From Strigamia acuminata (Eukaryota > Arthropoda > Chilopoda > Geophilomorpha > Linotaeniidae), in NCBI GenBank assembly GCA_949358305.1, contig OX442317.1, positions 15,690,491 to 15,754,490 of the forward strand: a stretch of 64,000 nucleotides of DNA, written 5' to 3'. The position numbers were made by a program, and so were the translations under genes. Under the pieces are notes generated by a model. The model saw only the letters and a program-made list of their open reading frames with translations. It was not told where the DNA came from and made no database searches. Shown one piece after another: positions 44,668-54,351 of the stretch; the stretch's first letter is position 1, and every line of letters begins with the position of its first letter.

Positions 44668-45142
44668 GGCCCGATGGTATGAAGATGGATGAATGAAAAA
44701 CAAAGAAAGAAAGGACTCAGATGGATTTCAGGAGCATAAAAAAATGATGCTTACCCTTCAATTTTTAAATAAATAAATAAATAAATTATATTAATTTATT
44801 TAATTTATAAATAAATAAATAACTAATAAATTATATTAATTTAATTAATTAAAATAAATAACTACAAGTAATTCAATTCATTTACAAGTAATTCATTTAT
44901 TTGTAAATATTTAATAGAAAATGCTAAATGTGTAATTCAATTAATTTACAAGTAATTCATTTATTTGTAAATATTTAATAGAAAATGCTAAATGTGTAAT
45001 TCAATTCATTAATTAATTAATTAATAAATAAAAAAAATTCCTAAAAGTATGTTTCATTCTTAATCAATTTTCCTTTTTTTTTTTAATTTATTTTTCTTTT
45101 ATATAAAAAAGGATAATGATTTAGATTCATTCTGTGCTCAGA
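44668..45142. other. Polinton left non-coding region with tandem repeat
   Basis: AT-rich, no gene seen. A 64-bp sequence is repeated in tandem (44881-44944 and 44945-45008), both copies containing ATTTAATAGAAAATGC. Short AATT/AAATAAAT runs surround it. Confidence 0.75.
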
Positions 45143-45235
45143 ATGAATAGATACAAATTCAGAAAATGTGTCGAGTTTTTAAAAGGAAAAAGATAAAGGG
45201 GCGATTTATCTAGGGCTTTCAAGTTTAATGTCGGT

Positions 45236-48200
45236 TTGGATCAACTTTTGAAGAAATGCGGCGAATATAAAGATTTTGAGAAGATTATCTCAGTTCCGTA
45301 TTATCTTCATAAAGGTATCTTTGATGGACAATCGCGCGAGTACATGGTCAATTTCGATGAAAGGATTTGTGAAATAGAAGATGTGATTAAAGATGCCGCT
45401 CCAAATATCCGTGCTTTGGTGGCGGAAGTTGCAGCCGACATGAATTCGTGCAAAGTGAGTGTTATGATGCAATTGAGATATCGGCATTCCGTGAAATTGT
45501 CGCCAGCTCTTTTTTGGTACCGGGCCGGGCCGTTCGTGATGTTAACGGATGATGTTGATCCAATTTTGGATTTGGCTGCGAGGCAACTGGCCGAAGAAAG
45601 TGCTGAATATGTAGAAACTCACGACTACTTCTGTTTAGTATGTGTAGAGGCTCTTAAAATTGATTTTGATATTTTAAAACAGAAAGGTGAATGGGGCAAA
45701 GATGCCATCTTCTTTCCATTGGGTTCGAATATTGATTTATCGGCCGTCATTCGCAATAAGAAAGCGGTTTTGACTTTTAAAATGGATTTGCGAAAGTCTT
45801 TTGTTTGGGCCATTCTTGCATCTTTACATCCGGTAGCTATTAATGCCGAACGCATATCTAATTACTTGAAGTATGAGCACGAATTGAACTTGCAAGGCTT
45901 AGAATTTCCGCTGCCTTACAGAAACCTAGAAAAATTCCAGTCGCAGAATCCCGATATCGAAGTAACTATTTATTATTGCAATGGCGATCGCGTGGAAAGA
46001 TACGTTACCGTTCACAGAAACAGGAAACATCACGTAGATCTATTCTTCTACGGAAAGAATAGCTACGGACTTGTGAGGGATCCAAAACGGTTGCTGGGTT
46101 ATTTTCCGTGTCACTACTGCGATAACCAATTCAAGAGCTGCGTGGGAAGAGACAAACATGCGTCGATATTCCACTCCGTTCCCGAAAAATCGTCGTATCA
46201 GGAACTGGACGAATGTCTGCAGAAAAAAAAGGCCGTTGTAAATGTCCAGAACTCGGATCAAAAAAGTTTTTTATGGTCTGTATTAGCTGCCTTGTATCCA
46301 GCCCCCGTTCATCTTTGCAGAGCGGATTATTACGAACAGTTTATGAATAAACTCAATCTCGAAGGGCTAGTTTTTCCCGTGGGGCCGAAAGAAGTGCTTA
46401 CGTTTGAAAGACAGAATGTAAGTTTGAACATTAATGTATTCGAGTTGCTGCCCAAGTCCCGCATTGTTCCGATTAAAGTAGATATTCTGACGAACCGCTT
46501 TATCACTATTAACCTACTGAAGAAACAAAATCATTACATGTGGATCAGGGATTTCTCGCGACTCTTGAGCGCCGGCAATAAACATAAGCGGTATTATTGC
46601 ATGAACTGTATGAACGGGTTTTCCAGTGCCATAGTGCTCGTTAGGCATAAACGATACTGCGGGAAATATAAAGCCTGCAGCACTAAATGTCCCGACGAAG
46701 GAGCTATCTGTACGTTCAAAAGTGAGAAAAAAAAATATCCTTTACCGTACGTTTGTTACGCCGATTTCGAGGCATTCTTAGTACCTGATGCGGAGAGCGA
46801 ACCCACTTTACATTCGATCATCATTAATTCTCACGAGCCGTGCGGTTATTCGTTTAAAGTAGTGTGCACTGAGAACGAAGCTTATTCCAGACCGTTACAG
46901 CTGTATAGAGGTCCGGATGCCGTCGATCATTTTTTGCAATCGTTGCGTGCGGAAATTAAAGCCGTGGTTCAGCAATTTTCCGAATTGGAACATAAACAAT
47001 TCAATTCCAAAACGATGACTTCGCTTCAATGGATCGCCTATAGAAATGCAACAACGTGTTACTTATGCGGTGATGAATTCTTGGAAGAATTAAAAGGCTT
47101 GACAAAAGTCTTGGATCATAACCATTTCACCGGGAAGTTTCGTGGGGCCGCACACGCTAATTGTAACCTCAACTACCATTGGCGGAAATCTGTGCCTATA
47201 ATTTTCCATAATGGGAAAAAGTATGATTTTCATCTAATATTGCCGCATTTCACCGTCGCGTCAGAAAAAGTGACGATGATCGCCGAAAACTCGGAATTAT
47301 ACAAATCGTTCACGTTGAAAATCAAGACCGGTGATGATCCAAAACAGGTCGTAACGTTAAAATTCATGGATAGTTTCCAATTTCTCGCGAGCAGTTTATC
47401 CAATTTGGCAAAAAATCTAGAGAAGAAGTCGCAGTTCGCTGTCTTTCGAAGCGAGTTTAAAGGCGAGGAAATTGATCTTCTGTTGAGGAAAGGAGTGTAC
47501 CCTTACAGATATATGACCGGTTGGTCAAAATTTCAAGAAGATAAACTTCCGCCGAAAGAAGAATTTGAGAACATAACCGACGACGAATACCAATATGCCC
47601 AGTTAGTTTGGAAAACGTTCGGAATTAAAAACATGGGCGAATATCACGATTTGTATCTGAAGACCGACACTCTGTTGTTGGCGGATATATTCGAACAGTT
47701 CAGAAAAATGTGTTTAAATCACTACAAGCTAGACCCCTGTCATTACATCACGTTTCCAAGTCTTTCTTGGGACGCGGCGCTGCTCATCACCAAAGTTAAA
47801 TTGGAGCTTCTGTCTGATCCAGATATGTACATGTTTGTCGAACAAGGAATAAGAGGCGGTGTTGCCACTATCAGTCAACGCTACGCCAAAGCCAATAATC
47901 CTCTTCTGGCATCGGGATACGATTGCGAGAAACCAGAGAGTTACATCGTCTATTTGGATGCGAATTCCATGTATTCCTGGGCAATGAGCAAACCGCTACC
48001 AGTTGGCAAGTTTGCCTTCGACGATAATGTAGCCGAATGGACACAAGAACGGATTTTAAAAATGGGAGAGAACGATACGATGGGATGCATCTTGGAAGTG
48101 GATTTGGGATATCCGCAAGAACTGCATTCGTCCCACAATTGTTTGCCTTTGGCTCCGGAAATGATACGTTCTGGGGATGACACTTCTCCCAGATTAATCC

Positions 48201-49164
48201 CGCATTTGCAAGGTCGTTGTAATTACATTCTGCATTACAGAGCTCTGCAATTGTACTTGTCCCTGGGCATGACGTTGATGAAAATAAAAAGAGTGCTGAC
48301 GTTTGAGCAAAAACCGTGGCTGGCCAAGTATATCGAATTGAATATTGAGAAACGGAAGTCAGCTACCAGTGATTTTGAGCAGGAATTGGCGAAATTAGCT
48401 AACAATTCCGTATTTGGAAAAACTCTACAAGATGTGAGGAAATATAGACAATTTTATCTGGTAAACAATGCAAAAGACTTGAATACTCACGTCAACCACG
48501 TCGGTTTCAAAGGAAAAAAAAATTTAAACGAAAAACTGGTGTTGGTTGAACGCCGAAAGCTGGAATTGACGTTAGACAAACCTATTTACAGCGGTTTAAC
48601 TATCCTGGACTTGTCTAAATGCTTGCTCTACGACTTTCATTACAACGTCATGAAAAAAAAAAATTCTCAGACAAGCTGAGATTGCTGATGACGGATACGG
48701 ATAGTTTGATGTACGAAATAGAAGCTCCGTCAGTCTACTCGTTCTTCAGAGAAGAAATACCAGAAGTGATGGATCTGTCTAATTACCACCCACCCGATGG
48801 CAGAAACAGGCGTGTCATAGGATGCTTCAAAGACGAGACTGCCGGCGATCCGATAGAAGAGTTTGTAGGGCTAAGAGCCAAATGTTACGCTTATAACGTG
48901 AACGGGAAAACGAGCATGCGATGTAAAGGCATAAAGAAGGCTGTCGTGGAGCAAGAGCTGGACTTGGAGGCGTACAAGAAGATATTGTTCGGTGAACGGG
49001 AGGCCCACAGATTGAAATTTGAAACGATCAAATCAAAACTGCACGATCTCACAACGGTCAAGGTGGACAAATTGGCATTGTCGGCAAAAGACAAGAAACG
49101 AGTGATATTAGATGATTGTATTCATACTTTGGCTTATGGATACGTAAGCTTGGCGGAGGATTAA
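45236..49164 (+). CDS. Protein-primed DNA polymerase B (frameshifted)
   Basis: Family B polymerase of the protein-primed type, the replicase of Polintons. The frame is open from 45197 without an early ATG; an ATG at 45143 lies in the same frame but a TAA at 45194-45196 intervenes, so the true start is uncertain. By residue from 45236: two copies of an N-terminal module, each with KSF(V/L)W, a LNL-GL-FP block and a CX2C-type finger (about 172-313 and 331-475); Exo I YADFEAF 508; an HNH-like CX2C-DHNHFTG-RG-H-CN block about 610-650; Exo II FHNGKKYD about 657; Exo III DLYLKTDTLLLAD about 803; motif A LDANSMYS about 907; motif B NNSVFGKT about 1056. The frame ends at 48679, before motif C. Motif C (TDTDS, about 48688-48702) and the KGI region follow in the -1 frame (48619-49164). 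The shift lies at a run of 11 A (48653-48663). Confidence 0.93.
48653..48663 (+). other. A11 run at the polymerase frame change
   Basis: Eleven A directly between polymerase motifs B and C. Reading must slip by -1 here for the second half, with the catalytic DTD, to be made. May be a slippage site, a real mutation or a miscounted homopolymer. Confidence 0.8.
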
Positions 49165-49180
49165 TATGACGATGGTTAGT

Positions 49181-50821
49181 TTAATCGTCCCATTTACTAC
49201 GATCGAATCTGCAATACACGAGGGCGTAAACTTTTATTTCCGGACTCCAATCGGTGACAGTAGATATTCTAATGTGATCGTTATCATCAAAATCTACTTT
49301 TTTCTCTAAATTGTACGTTCTAAAACATACCGGCATTTTACGTGGTGTTTTTGTAACATCTGTACGTGGAATATGGAACGTTCGACCATGCCCGTTAATA
49401 GACAAGATAAACTCAAACTCGTTAGGTATTACTGTGTATTCTGCTGTAGTAGCATACATGTATAAACTGATTCGCGTTATATGCCCGTAATGAGGAGTAT
49501 AAAACTTCCCATTATGTGCAAATAATTTCCATTCTTCGGACACCTTCAAAAACCAATCGGTCCGTTGCGAATGTAGGAACCCTAGCACTAAATCGGCCTG
49601 TTCTTCTACTTCGGGAATATTTAGATTTGATATTTTGTCTTCTAATTCCGTCAATTTCTTATTAACTTCTATTTTGTTCGCTTCGATGTTAGAATTTAAC
49701 GTGGCTTCTACCGTATCGACAGTGCCGGCCAAAGCAGCCGGAGCAAAACTTGATTCGTCAACGCTCGGAATTGCGCTAATTTTTGATATTTCTTCTTGAA
49801 CGGATGTCAAAATGGACAACATGTTTTCCTGCAACGTTATTATTTGTTCGTTGGCTAATTTGATTTTATCGGTAACCTCGTTGACGCTCGTTTGCATTTT
49901 ATCTGACTTTACGGAATTTTCGTCTACGTACTCGTTTAATTTAAGTTTAGTCTCGTCCAGATCTTTTTGAATGGCAGTACTGACTGTGTCTAGCTCCGCT
50001 TTCGCCGCTTCAATTTTGGTTTTTAAGTCTTCCGTACTTTCGCTACTAACACCAAATTTTGCGGGTAAAGCTTTGATTTTGGTTTGCAAGGCTTTAACCT
50101 CATTTTCCACACTTTTTTCTAACTTTTTTATATCATCCTGTGCTTGTTTTATCTTGTCATTTGATGCCTCGATGTTGGTTCTGATTTTGTCCACGTCTAA
50201 GTTCTGGATTTTGGTTTCTACTTCATCCAATGCTTCGTTTATTTTTGTATCATAATCGGTTTTATTCTGGATTAAGCTATTAGTCAACGTCTCCAACCCA
50301 GTCTTTAAATCTTCGATCGCAGATTCCAACTCAGATTTAACGTCATTTATCAAGTCTTTGATTTTGATTTCTAATGCGCTTATTTGTTTTTCGTCAACTT
50401 CTACACCACCGGAAGCAGTCGCATTATCTACTAATATCTTAATGTTCGCTTCTAATTCTTTAATTTTCTTAATCAAATCTTGTTCCAACGTTCCATATTT
50501 TATAGTAGCATAGGCAATATCATTTTTGAGTTTATCAATATCCTCCGTATCAATTCCTTCGCCTTGCCCCGTTAGCTTAGTAGCTTGATCTTGTACGGTA
50601 CGTTTTAATGCGTTCAAATCGTTAATTATAGAATCGCAAGCAGCTTTCAGGGCATTTTTAGTCTTTGTGATCTCGTCAAAAATTTTTTTTTCTAGATCGG
50701 ATAATGCATCGTAACCAACGTGATCTGCGAGAACCTCATCTACTTCTCGACGTTGACGTTTGCCCAATTTATGCACTGCGTTAAGACGATAATCGTCTCC
50801 TAGTTTATTTACGCTTACCAT
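49181..50821 (-). CDS. Fibre-like coiled-coil protein of the Polinton
   Basis: 546 aa from ATG 50821. No family recognised. Residues 1-45 form a short basic head (GKRQRREVDEVL). About 45-395 are one long stretch of heptad-like, Lys/Glu/Asp/Leu-rich sequence without Pro breaks (for example LEKSVENEVKALQTKIKAL), a strong coiled-coil prediction. About 405-546 form a compact domain rich in aromatic and beta-type residues (WFLKVSEEWKLFAHNGKF, ending FDRSKWDD). A thin coiled shaft with a globular end is the plan of a viral fibre or spike, and the gene is the last of the minus-strand virion-gene cluster. A fibre role is inference; a structural scaffold is the alternative. It converges with the polymerase gene (16-bp gap). 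Confidence 0.75.
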   Translation of the reverse strand: MVSVNKLGDDYRLNAVHKLGKRQRREVDEVLADHVGYDALSDLEKKIFDEITKTKNALKAACDSIINDLNALKRTVQDQATKLTGQGEGIDTEDIDKLKNDIAYATIKYGTLEQDLIKKIKELEANIKILVDNATASGGVEVDEKQISALEIKIKDLINDVKSELESAIEDLKTGLETLTNSLIQNKTDYDTKINEALDEVETKIQNLDVDKIRTNIEASNDKIKQAQDDIKKLEKSVENEVKALQTKIKALPAKFGVSSESTEDLKTKIEAAKAELDTVSTAIQKDLDETKLKLNEYVDENSVKSDKMQTSVNEVTDKIKLANEQIITLQENMLSILTSVQEEISKISAIPSVDESSFAPAALAGTVDTVEATLNSNIEANKIEVNKKLTELEDKISNLNIPEVEEQADLVLGFLHSQRTDWFLKVSEEWKLFAHNGKFYTPHYGHITRISLYMYATTAEYTVIPNEFEFILSINGHGRTFHIPRTDVTKTPRKMPVCFRTYNLEKKVDFDDNDHIRISTVTDWSPEIKVYALVYCRFDRSKWDD

Positions 50822-50855
50822 TTTTTTAATAGAAGGGAAAAAAACTATTTTTTAA

Positions 50856-51197
50856 TTATTTTTTTTCTTCTTTCCTCCATTTTTTTAAAACATATAAGCA
50901 CAAATGGCCGCAAGTAATTTCGTCAAAATTTTGATACTGATTGTAATTGTATTTTATGTTGTCTCCCAGATAATCGTATAATTCCAACGGGGGTGGCAAG
51001 TCTCCGAAACTATCGAAGTACAGCTTCTTATTTCCAATTTTACTGTATGCCACCCAATGACTTCCGCTTTCGTGGTGCGTGTTCAAATTAATAATTCCAC
51101 ATTCTTTCGATCGTGGTTTGACGGGTAAAGTATCTCTCGAAAACACTCCTCTAAAAAATGAAATTTTCATTCGTCTGGCCAGTTCCTCCAACTGCAA
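50856..51197 (-). CDS. Adenain-like cysteine protease 1
   Basis: Maturation protease of the adenovirus/Ulp1 clan (family C5-like). By residue in a 113-aa reading from 51197: FRGVFSRD 15-22, His47 in GSHWVAY, Asp62 in YFDSFGD, Gln89 seven residues before the nucleophile, Cys96 in TCGHLCL: all four catalytic-site positions are present. The reading begins at a TTG; the first ATG is 51170, which would cut off the helix ELARR. The frame is open further upstream and overlaps the end of the 155-aa gene in the -1 frame, at an A AAA AAA heptamer next to that gene's stop. Expected role: cleavage of capsid precursors during particle maturation. It lies between the membrane-active and fibre-like genes. 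Confidence 0.9.
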   Translation of the reverse strand: MQLEELARRMKISFFRGVFSRDTLPVKPRSKECGIINLNTHHESGSHWVAYSKIGNKKLYFDSFGDLPPPLELYDYLGDNIKYNYNQYQNFDEITCGHLCLYVLKKWRKEEKK

Positions 51198-51211
51198 CGA
51201 ATCTAGCGGTT

Positions 51212-51679
51212 TTATTTTTTTGTCACCAGTGAGCCGTAAGGTTTCAAGTAAAAACCTTTTCCAGACTTGCGTTTCCGCGATTTTTTTTTTGCGAATTGCA
51301 TTCCTTTACCTTCTGAAACTGCATTATGACGTTTTGTCTCATCGAGCATTCTCTTGTTGGTTTTTGCCTCATCGACAGCTTTGGCAATTCCTGCCGCACC
51401 GCCAGCGAGACCGCCTAAAGCCCCCAATAGTGGAAGTAATAAAGGAAAAAATCCGCCAGATTGTTTAATTTGATTCGAAGGTATACTCAAAGTCATGCCT
51501 TTCTTTTTAGAACCGGCTTTTTTGATCTTGTTTATTTGTCTATCCGTAAGAGACAAGCCATGATTGCCGTTTAATTGTTCGTATTTCAATCTTAAATGCA
51601 AGGGTATCTTTTTTTTGACAGACTTGGATATTTTTCGTTGTTGATTCGGAGATAGATTCACTTTATGTATCTTATACAT
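51212..51679 (-). CDS. Small basic protein with Gly/Ala-rich hydrophobic helix
   Basis: 155 aa, ATG 51679. Basic head (about 12 Lys/Arg in the first 60 residues), a nuclear-signal-like KKAGSKKKG, then a hydrophobic Gly/Ala/Leu stretch at about 80-105 (FFPLLLPLLGALGGLAGGA), then KKKSRKRKSGKG near the end. The plan, a basic protein with a membrane-seeking segment preceding the protease gene, resembles membrane-active or core proteins of adenovirus-like particles; proteins with this GG-L-A-rich segment occur in Polintons as far as I know. Function is inference. Its stop TAA directly follows AAAAAAA (see the protease entry). Confidence 0.75.
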   Translation of the reverse strand: MYKIHKVNLSPNQQRKISKSVKKKIPLHLRLKYEQLNGNHGLSLTDRQINKIKKAGSKKKGMTLSIPSNQIKQSGGFFPLLLPLLGALGGLAGGAAGIAKAVDEAKTNKRMLDETKRHNAVSEGKGMQFAKKKSRKRKSGKGFYLKPYGSLVTKK

Positions 51680-51693
51680 TTTTTATTTCTTTT

Positions 51694-51765
51694 TTTATAT
51701 ACGTATATATTATTTTATATATATTTATTTATATATATTATATATTATATATATTATATATATAT

Positions 51766-51796
<31 letters not shown>

Positions 51797-51852
51797 ATAT
51801 ATTATATATTATATATATTTATATATATTTTATATACGTATATATTATTTTA
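51694..51852. repeat. AT dinucleotide repeat between capsid genes
   Basis: About 160 bp of (TA)n-type sequence in the gap between the major capsid and 155-aa genes. It is flanked by two 24-bp direct repeats containing ATATACGTATATATT (51694-51717 and 51829-51852). It could form cruciforms; likely unstable in length. Confidence 0.85.
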
Positions 51853-51856
51853 AAAT

Positions 51857-53176
51857 CTAATATAATACTTCGATTTTACCCTTGTCTAATTTCATAGTCA
51901 TTAGTCTATCGCTTATTATCAAAGCGTAGGCTTTAGTGTCGGCAGGAACGGTTTCCGCAAATTTCATTTTTATTTGCACGTCCATTATTCCGGTTTTCAT
52001 TCTTTCGCTTTGTTTCGTGCAATCTATTACGATGAGCGGGTATATATTTCCGTACTCGAAAGTATTAAACGGTAAATCGTCGGCACCGTAATAGTCTTTT
52101 CTAAATTGAATGCAACTTTCTAAGAATTTACAGAAATTGGCTTTCTTAAAATCATTGTTACTGTCCAGATAAGGATATCGTTCCAAATTTAAGTAGGCAT
52201 GAACTTCCGTTACATTGCAGTTATCAAATGTGGCTGGATTTTTTAATTGGTCGTCTCTTTTATTCGTTTGTAAAGCCACGATGATGTAACGTGGTTTTTC
52301 TGACGTGCTGGTTGTTACCACTCTCCACGCGTGTTCCTTACTTTGTGGCACGTCTGTCATTTCGAACGACCAATGTCGAAAAGCTAATGGAACGTTCACT
52401 CCTCTATCTATGGAAGTGAGTAATCTATTCTTTTGGATATCGGACGGTAAGACGTGCGGCATCAACCAATATAACTGTTCGATGATAATTTTTCCAACGG
52501 GGGTGTTTACTTTTGGGGCGGGACCGGACTGTATCGCTTTAAAAATGGCATCGTTGTCGTGAGTTCGCATTAAGGTCAAAACTTGTTTGGCACCATATAT
52601 GATTTTCGTATAGTCTTCGAAAAATCCCATTAAATGTGTTAACGGTACTAACAAAGAGAACGATCCTTTGGGCGTTGGCATTATGTTGTAAAATATTCTA
52701 CGTTCTAGAAAAGCGGGATTAAGAGTATCCGATGCTTCGCCCTTGTGATGATCTACTATCCATCCCATATTTCCGCTCGAATTTTGGAGCTGTTTGTACG
52801 TTAGTAAGCCCTTAATAGTGGTAGCATAACCCGGATAATTTATTTCGTCTATTAATTTATCACCTATGTGATATTTCATGTTGCTGAACAAAAATGGCAT
52901 AAAGTTATTTCCTAACGTTATTATATGGTCTTGTTCATCAGCTTGAGCGATAAGGTCTGTACCATCCGCTTTCACTAATCTTCCTGTTATGCAGACGTAA
53001 CTTTTATGAGGGTGAGTCCATACATCTTCGTTTTGAATGATTAATCGAATTTCGGAATTCACATTATTTAAATTAGTTCCTATAATAGGATAATATTCGT
53101 GGTAGTTGTAGGCATTAACAGATTCATCGACGACGAATGGTTGTTCGACATCCAAATAATTCTCGGAGACTTGCAT
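51857..53176 (-). CDS. Major capsid protein (double jelly-roll type)
   Basis: 439 aa from ATG 53176. Recognised from the typical Polinton major capsid start: NYHEYYPIIGTNLN, then SEIRLIIQNEDVWTHPHKSY and the MPFLFSNMKYHIGDKLI segment, with MGFFEDYTKIIYGAKQVL in the middle and the INYPGYATTIKG loop. Sequence comparisons by others place this family with double jelly-roll capsid proteins of adeno- and virophage-like viruses. Length is lower than the 500-650 aa often seen, without an evident internal break. Would form the hexon-like capsomers. Transcribed with the other minus-strand virion genes. Confidence 0.88.
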   Translation of the reverse strand: MQVSENYLDVEQPFVVDESVNAYNYHEYYPIIGTNLNNVNSEIRLIIQNEDVWTHPHKSYVCITGRLVKADGTDLIAQADEQDHIITLGNNFMPFLFSNMKYHIGDKLIDEINYPGYATTIKGLLTYKQLQNSSGNMGWIVDHHKGEASDTLNPAFLERRIFYNIMPTPKGSFSLLVPLTHLMGFFEDYTKIIYGAKQVLTLMRTHDNDAIFKAIQSGPAPKVNTPVGKIIIEQLYWLMPHVLPSDIQKNRLLTSIDRGVNVPLAFRHWSFEMTDVPQSKEHAWRVVTTSTSEKPRYIIVALQTNKRDDQLKNPATFDNCNVTEVHAYLNLERYPYLDSNNDFKKANFCKFLESCIQFRKDYYGADDLPFNTFEYGNIYPLIVIDCTKQSERMKTGIMDVQIKMKFAETVPADTKAYALIISDRLMTMKLDKGKIEVLY

Positions 53177-53390
53177 CGTCGCTATTTTTTAATTACTTAA
53201 TATATATATTTTTTTTAAAAAGAATTACTTAATTAATTACTTAATATATATATTTTTTTAAAAAGCATTACTTAATTAATTACTTAATATATATATATTT
53301 TTTAAAAAGAATTACTTAATTAATTACTTAATATATATTTTTTTTAAAAAGAATTACGGTACTTAATTAATTACTTAATATATATTTTTT
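53177..53390. repeat. AT-rich tandem repeat upstream of the major capsid gene
   Basis: Four to five copies of a unit of roughly 45-60 bp (AATTACTTAATATATATATT, then a T-run, AAAAAGAATTACTT) between 53185 and 53402. Unit lengths vary in the AT and T runs. Lies where the promoter of the capsid gene is expected. Confidence 0.8.
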
Positions 53391-53552
53391 TTAAAAAGAA
53401 TTTATATATTCTCGATTATCTGGCCGTATCGAAGACTTTATAATTTTTATATTTCCACCTCTAATCGACGAGGGTGTCTTGACAGTGGCAGTGTTGGAGC
53501 TGGTGCTGGGGGTATTACTTGCCGTTACGTTCTTATTAAAAATTAACGGCAT
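53391..53552 (-). CDS. 53-aa Polinton protein
   Basis: ATG 53552, stop TAA at 53391-53393. Ser/Thr/Asn-rich first half (NTPSTSSNTATVKTPSS), then a basic half RGGNIKIIKSSIRPDNREYI. It occupies the slot between minor and major capsid genes, on the same strand, with its own ATG behind a T-run like its neighbours. The gap of only 17 bp to the minor capsid gene and a codon use unlike the flanking AT repeats favour a real gene. Function unknown; a small capsid cement or scaffold protein is a guess. Confidence 0.6.
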   Translation of the reverse strand: MPLIFNKNVTASNTPSTSSNTATVKTPSSIRGGNIKIIKSSIRPDNREYINSF

Positions 53553-53569
53553 GTTTTTTTAATTACGCT

Positions 53570-54325
53570 TTAATTTATTTTTCGTAAGTGTAAACGTGTA
53601 GTAAAAATTTCTCCTCTCAGATTCAGTGGTTTATCGTCTTGATCGGTCAACCAGATCCTGACTTCGTGTATTTTAGATTGATTTTTCACCGGCAAGTAAA
53701 CTATGTTATACGGCATTTCTACTATTTTGAAGCCTGGCGGGACATTAGGAAAAAATGCGTATATGATCGGAGCCGTCTTCCCGTTTTTATAAGAGTCGGT
53801 AATAAGATCACAATGGACCAGGATAGTGTTAATGTGAAAAATGTTCACCGGATTAATGGATTCGCTTCTACCTACACCGTATTTCTTTGTTTTGAGACCG
53901 AATAATTTAGCCATACTTCTATTTTCCGAAAAATTGGCCCCGTAACTGGCATTGCTAATTACTAATGTCGTGGACAGAGTATTATAATTGGCCACGATGT
54001 CAATGAAAGGTGCGTCGTCTTTCATATTCCAGTGTCCTCTGGATTTCATTTCGGTATGTATGTACGAGATAATGTCGGCAAGTTCGTAACAACCCACGGG
54101 AACGATGATGTCGTAGTTGAGCGTACCTATAATACGAGCGGGGACGTTCACGTCTACTTCAACGGTGTAGTATTTGAACACGTTGTTGTCCTCGGTTATA
54201 TTTGGCATCGTGTAAAATGTCTCGAGGCTCACTAATCCCAATTCGTATTCGTCGTCACCCAAAATTAAAGGTGAGCTAAAAGTAGTGAGGAAATCCGATT
54301 TTGTACTGCTTAGTACGATAGACAT
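53570..54325 (-). CDS. Minor capsid (penton-type) protein
   Basis: 251 aa from ATG 54325 (the frame is open three codons further, but from a GTG). It carries the family's typical features: an N-terminal strand pair ending YELGLVSLETFYTMPNI, PVGCYELADIISYIHTEM, a KLFGLKTKKYG segment, an HCDLIT strand, YAFFPNVPPGFKIVEMP, and the end IRIWLTDQ-like VRIWLTDQDDKPLNLRGE. In Polintons this family is modelled as a single jelly-roll that closes the capsid vertices. Upstream of the 53-aa and major capsid genes, downstream of the 377-aa gene. Confidence 0.88.
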   Translation of the reverse strand: MSIVLSSTKSDFLTTFSSPLILGDDEYELGLVSLETFYTMPNITEDNNVFKYYTVEVDVNVPARIIGTLNYDIIVPVGCYELADIISYIHTEMKSRGHWNMKDDAPFIDIVANYNTLSTTLVISNASYGANFSENRSMAKLFGLKTKKYGVGRSESINPVNIFHINTILVHCDLITDSYKNGKTAPIIYAFFPNVPPGFKIVEMPYNIVYLPVKNQSKIHEVRIWLTDQDDKPLNLRGEIFTTRLHLRKIN

Positions 54326-54351
54326 GGTAATCACGATTATTATTACTTTTT

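Noticed and set aside
49181-50821. Host myosin- or kinesin-like coiled-coil gene captured by the Polinton
   Set aside because: Generic coiled coil only, no motor or tail motif, no intron traces; the end domain and position favour an element gene. Capture of the coil alone cannot be ruled out.
51665-51853. 62-codon Tyr/Ile-only frame
   Set aside because: Translation of an AT dinucleotide repeat.
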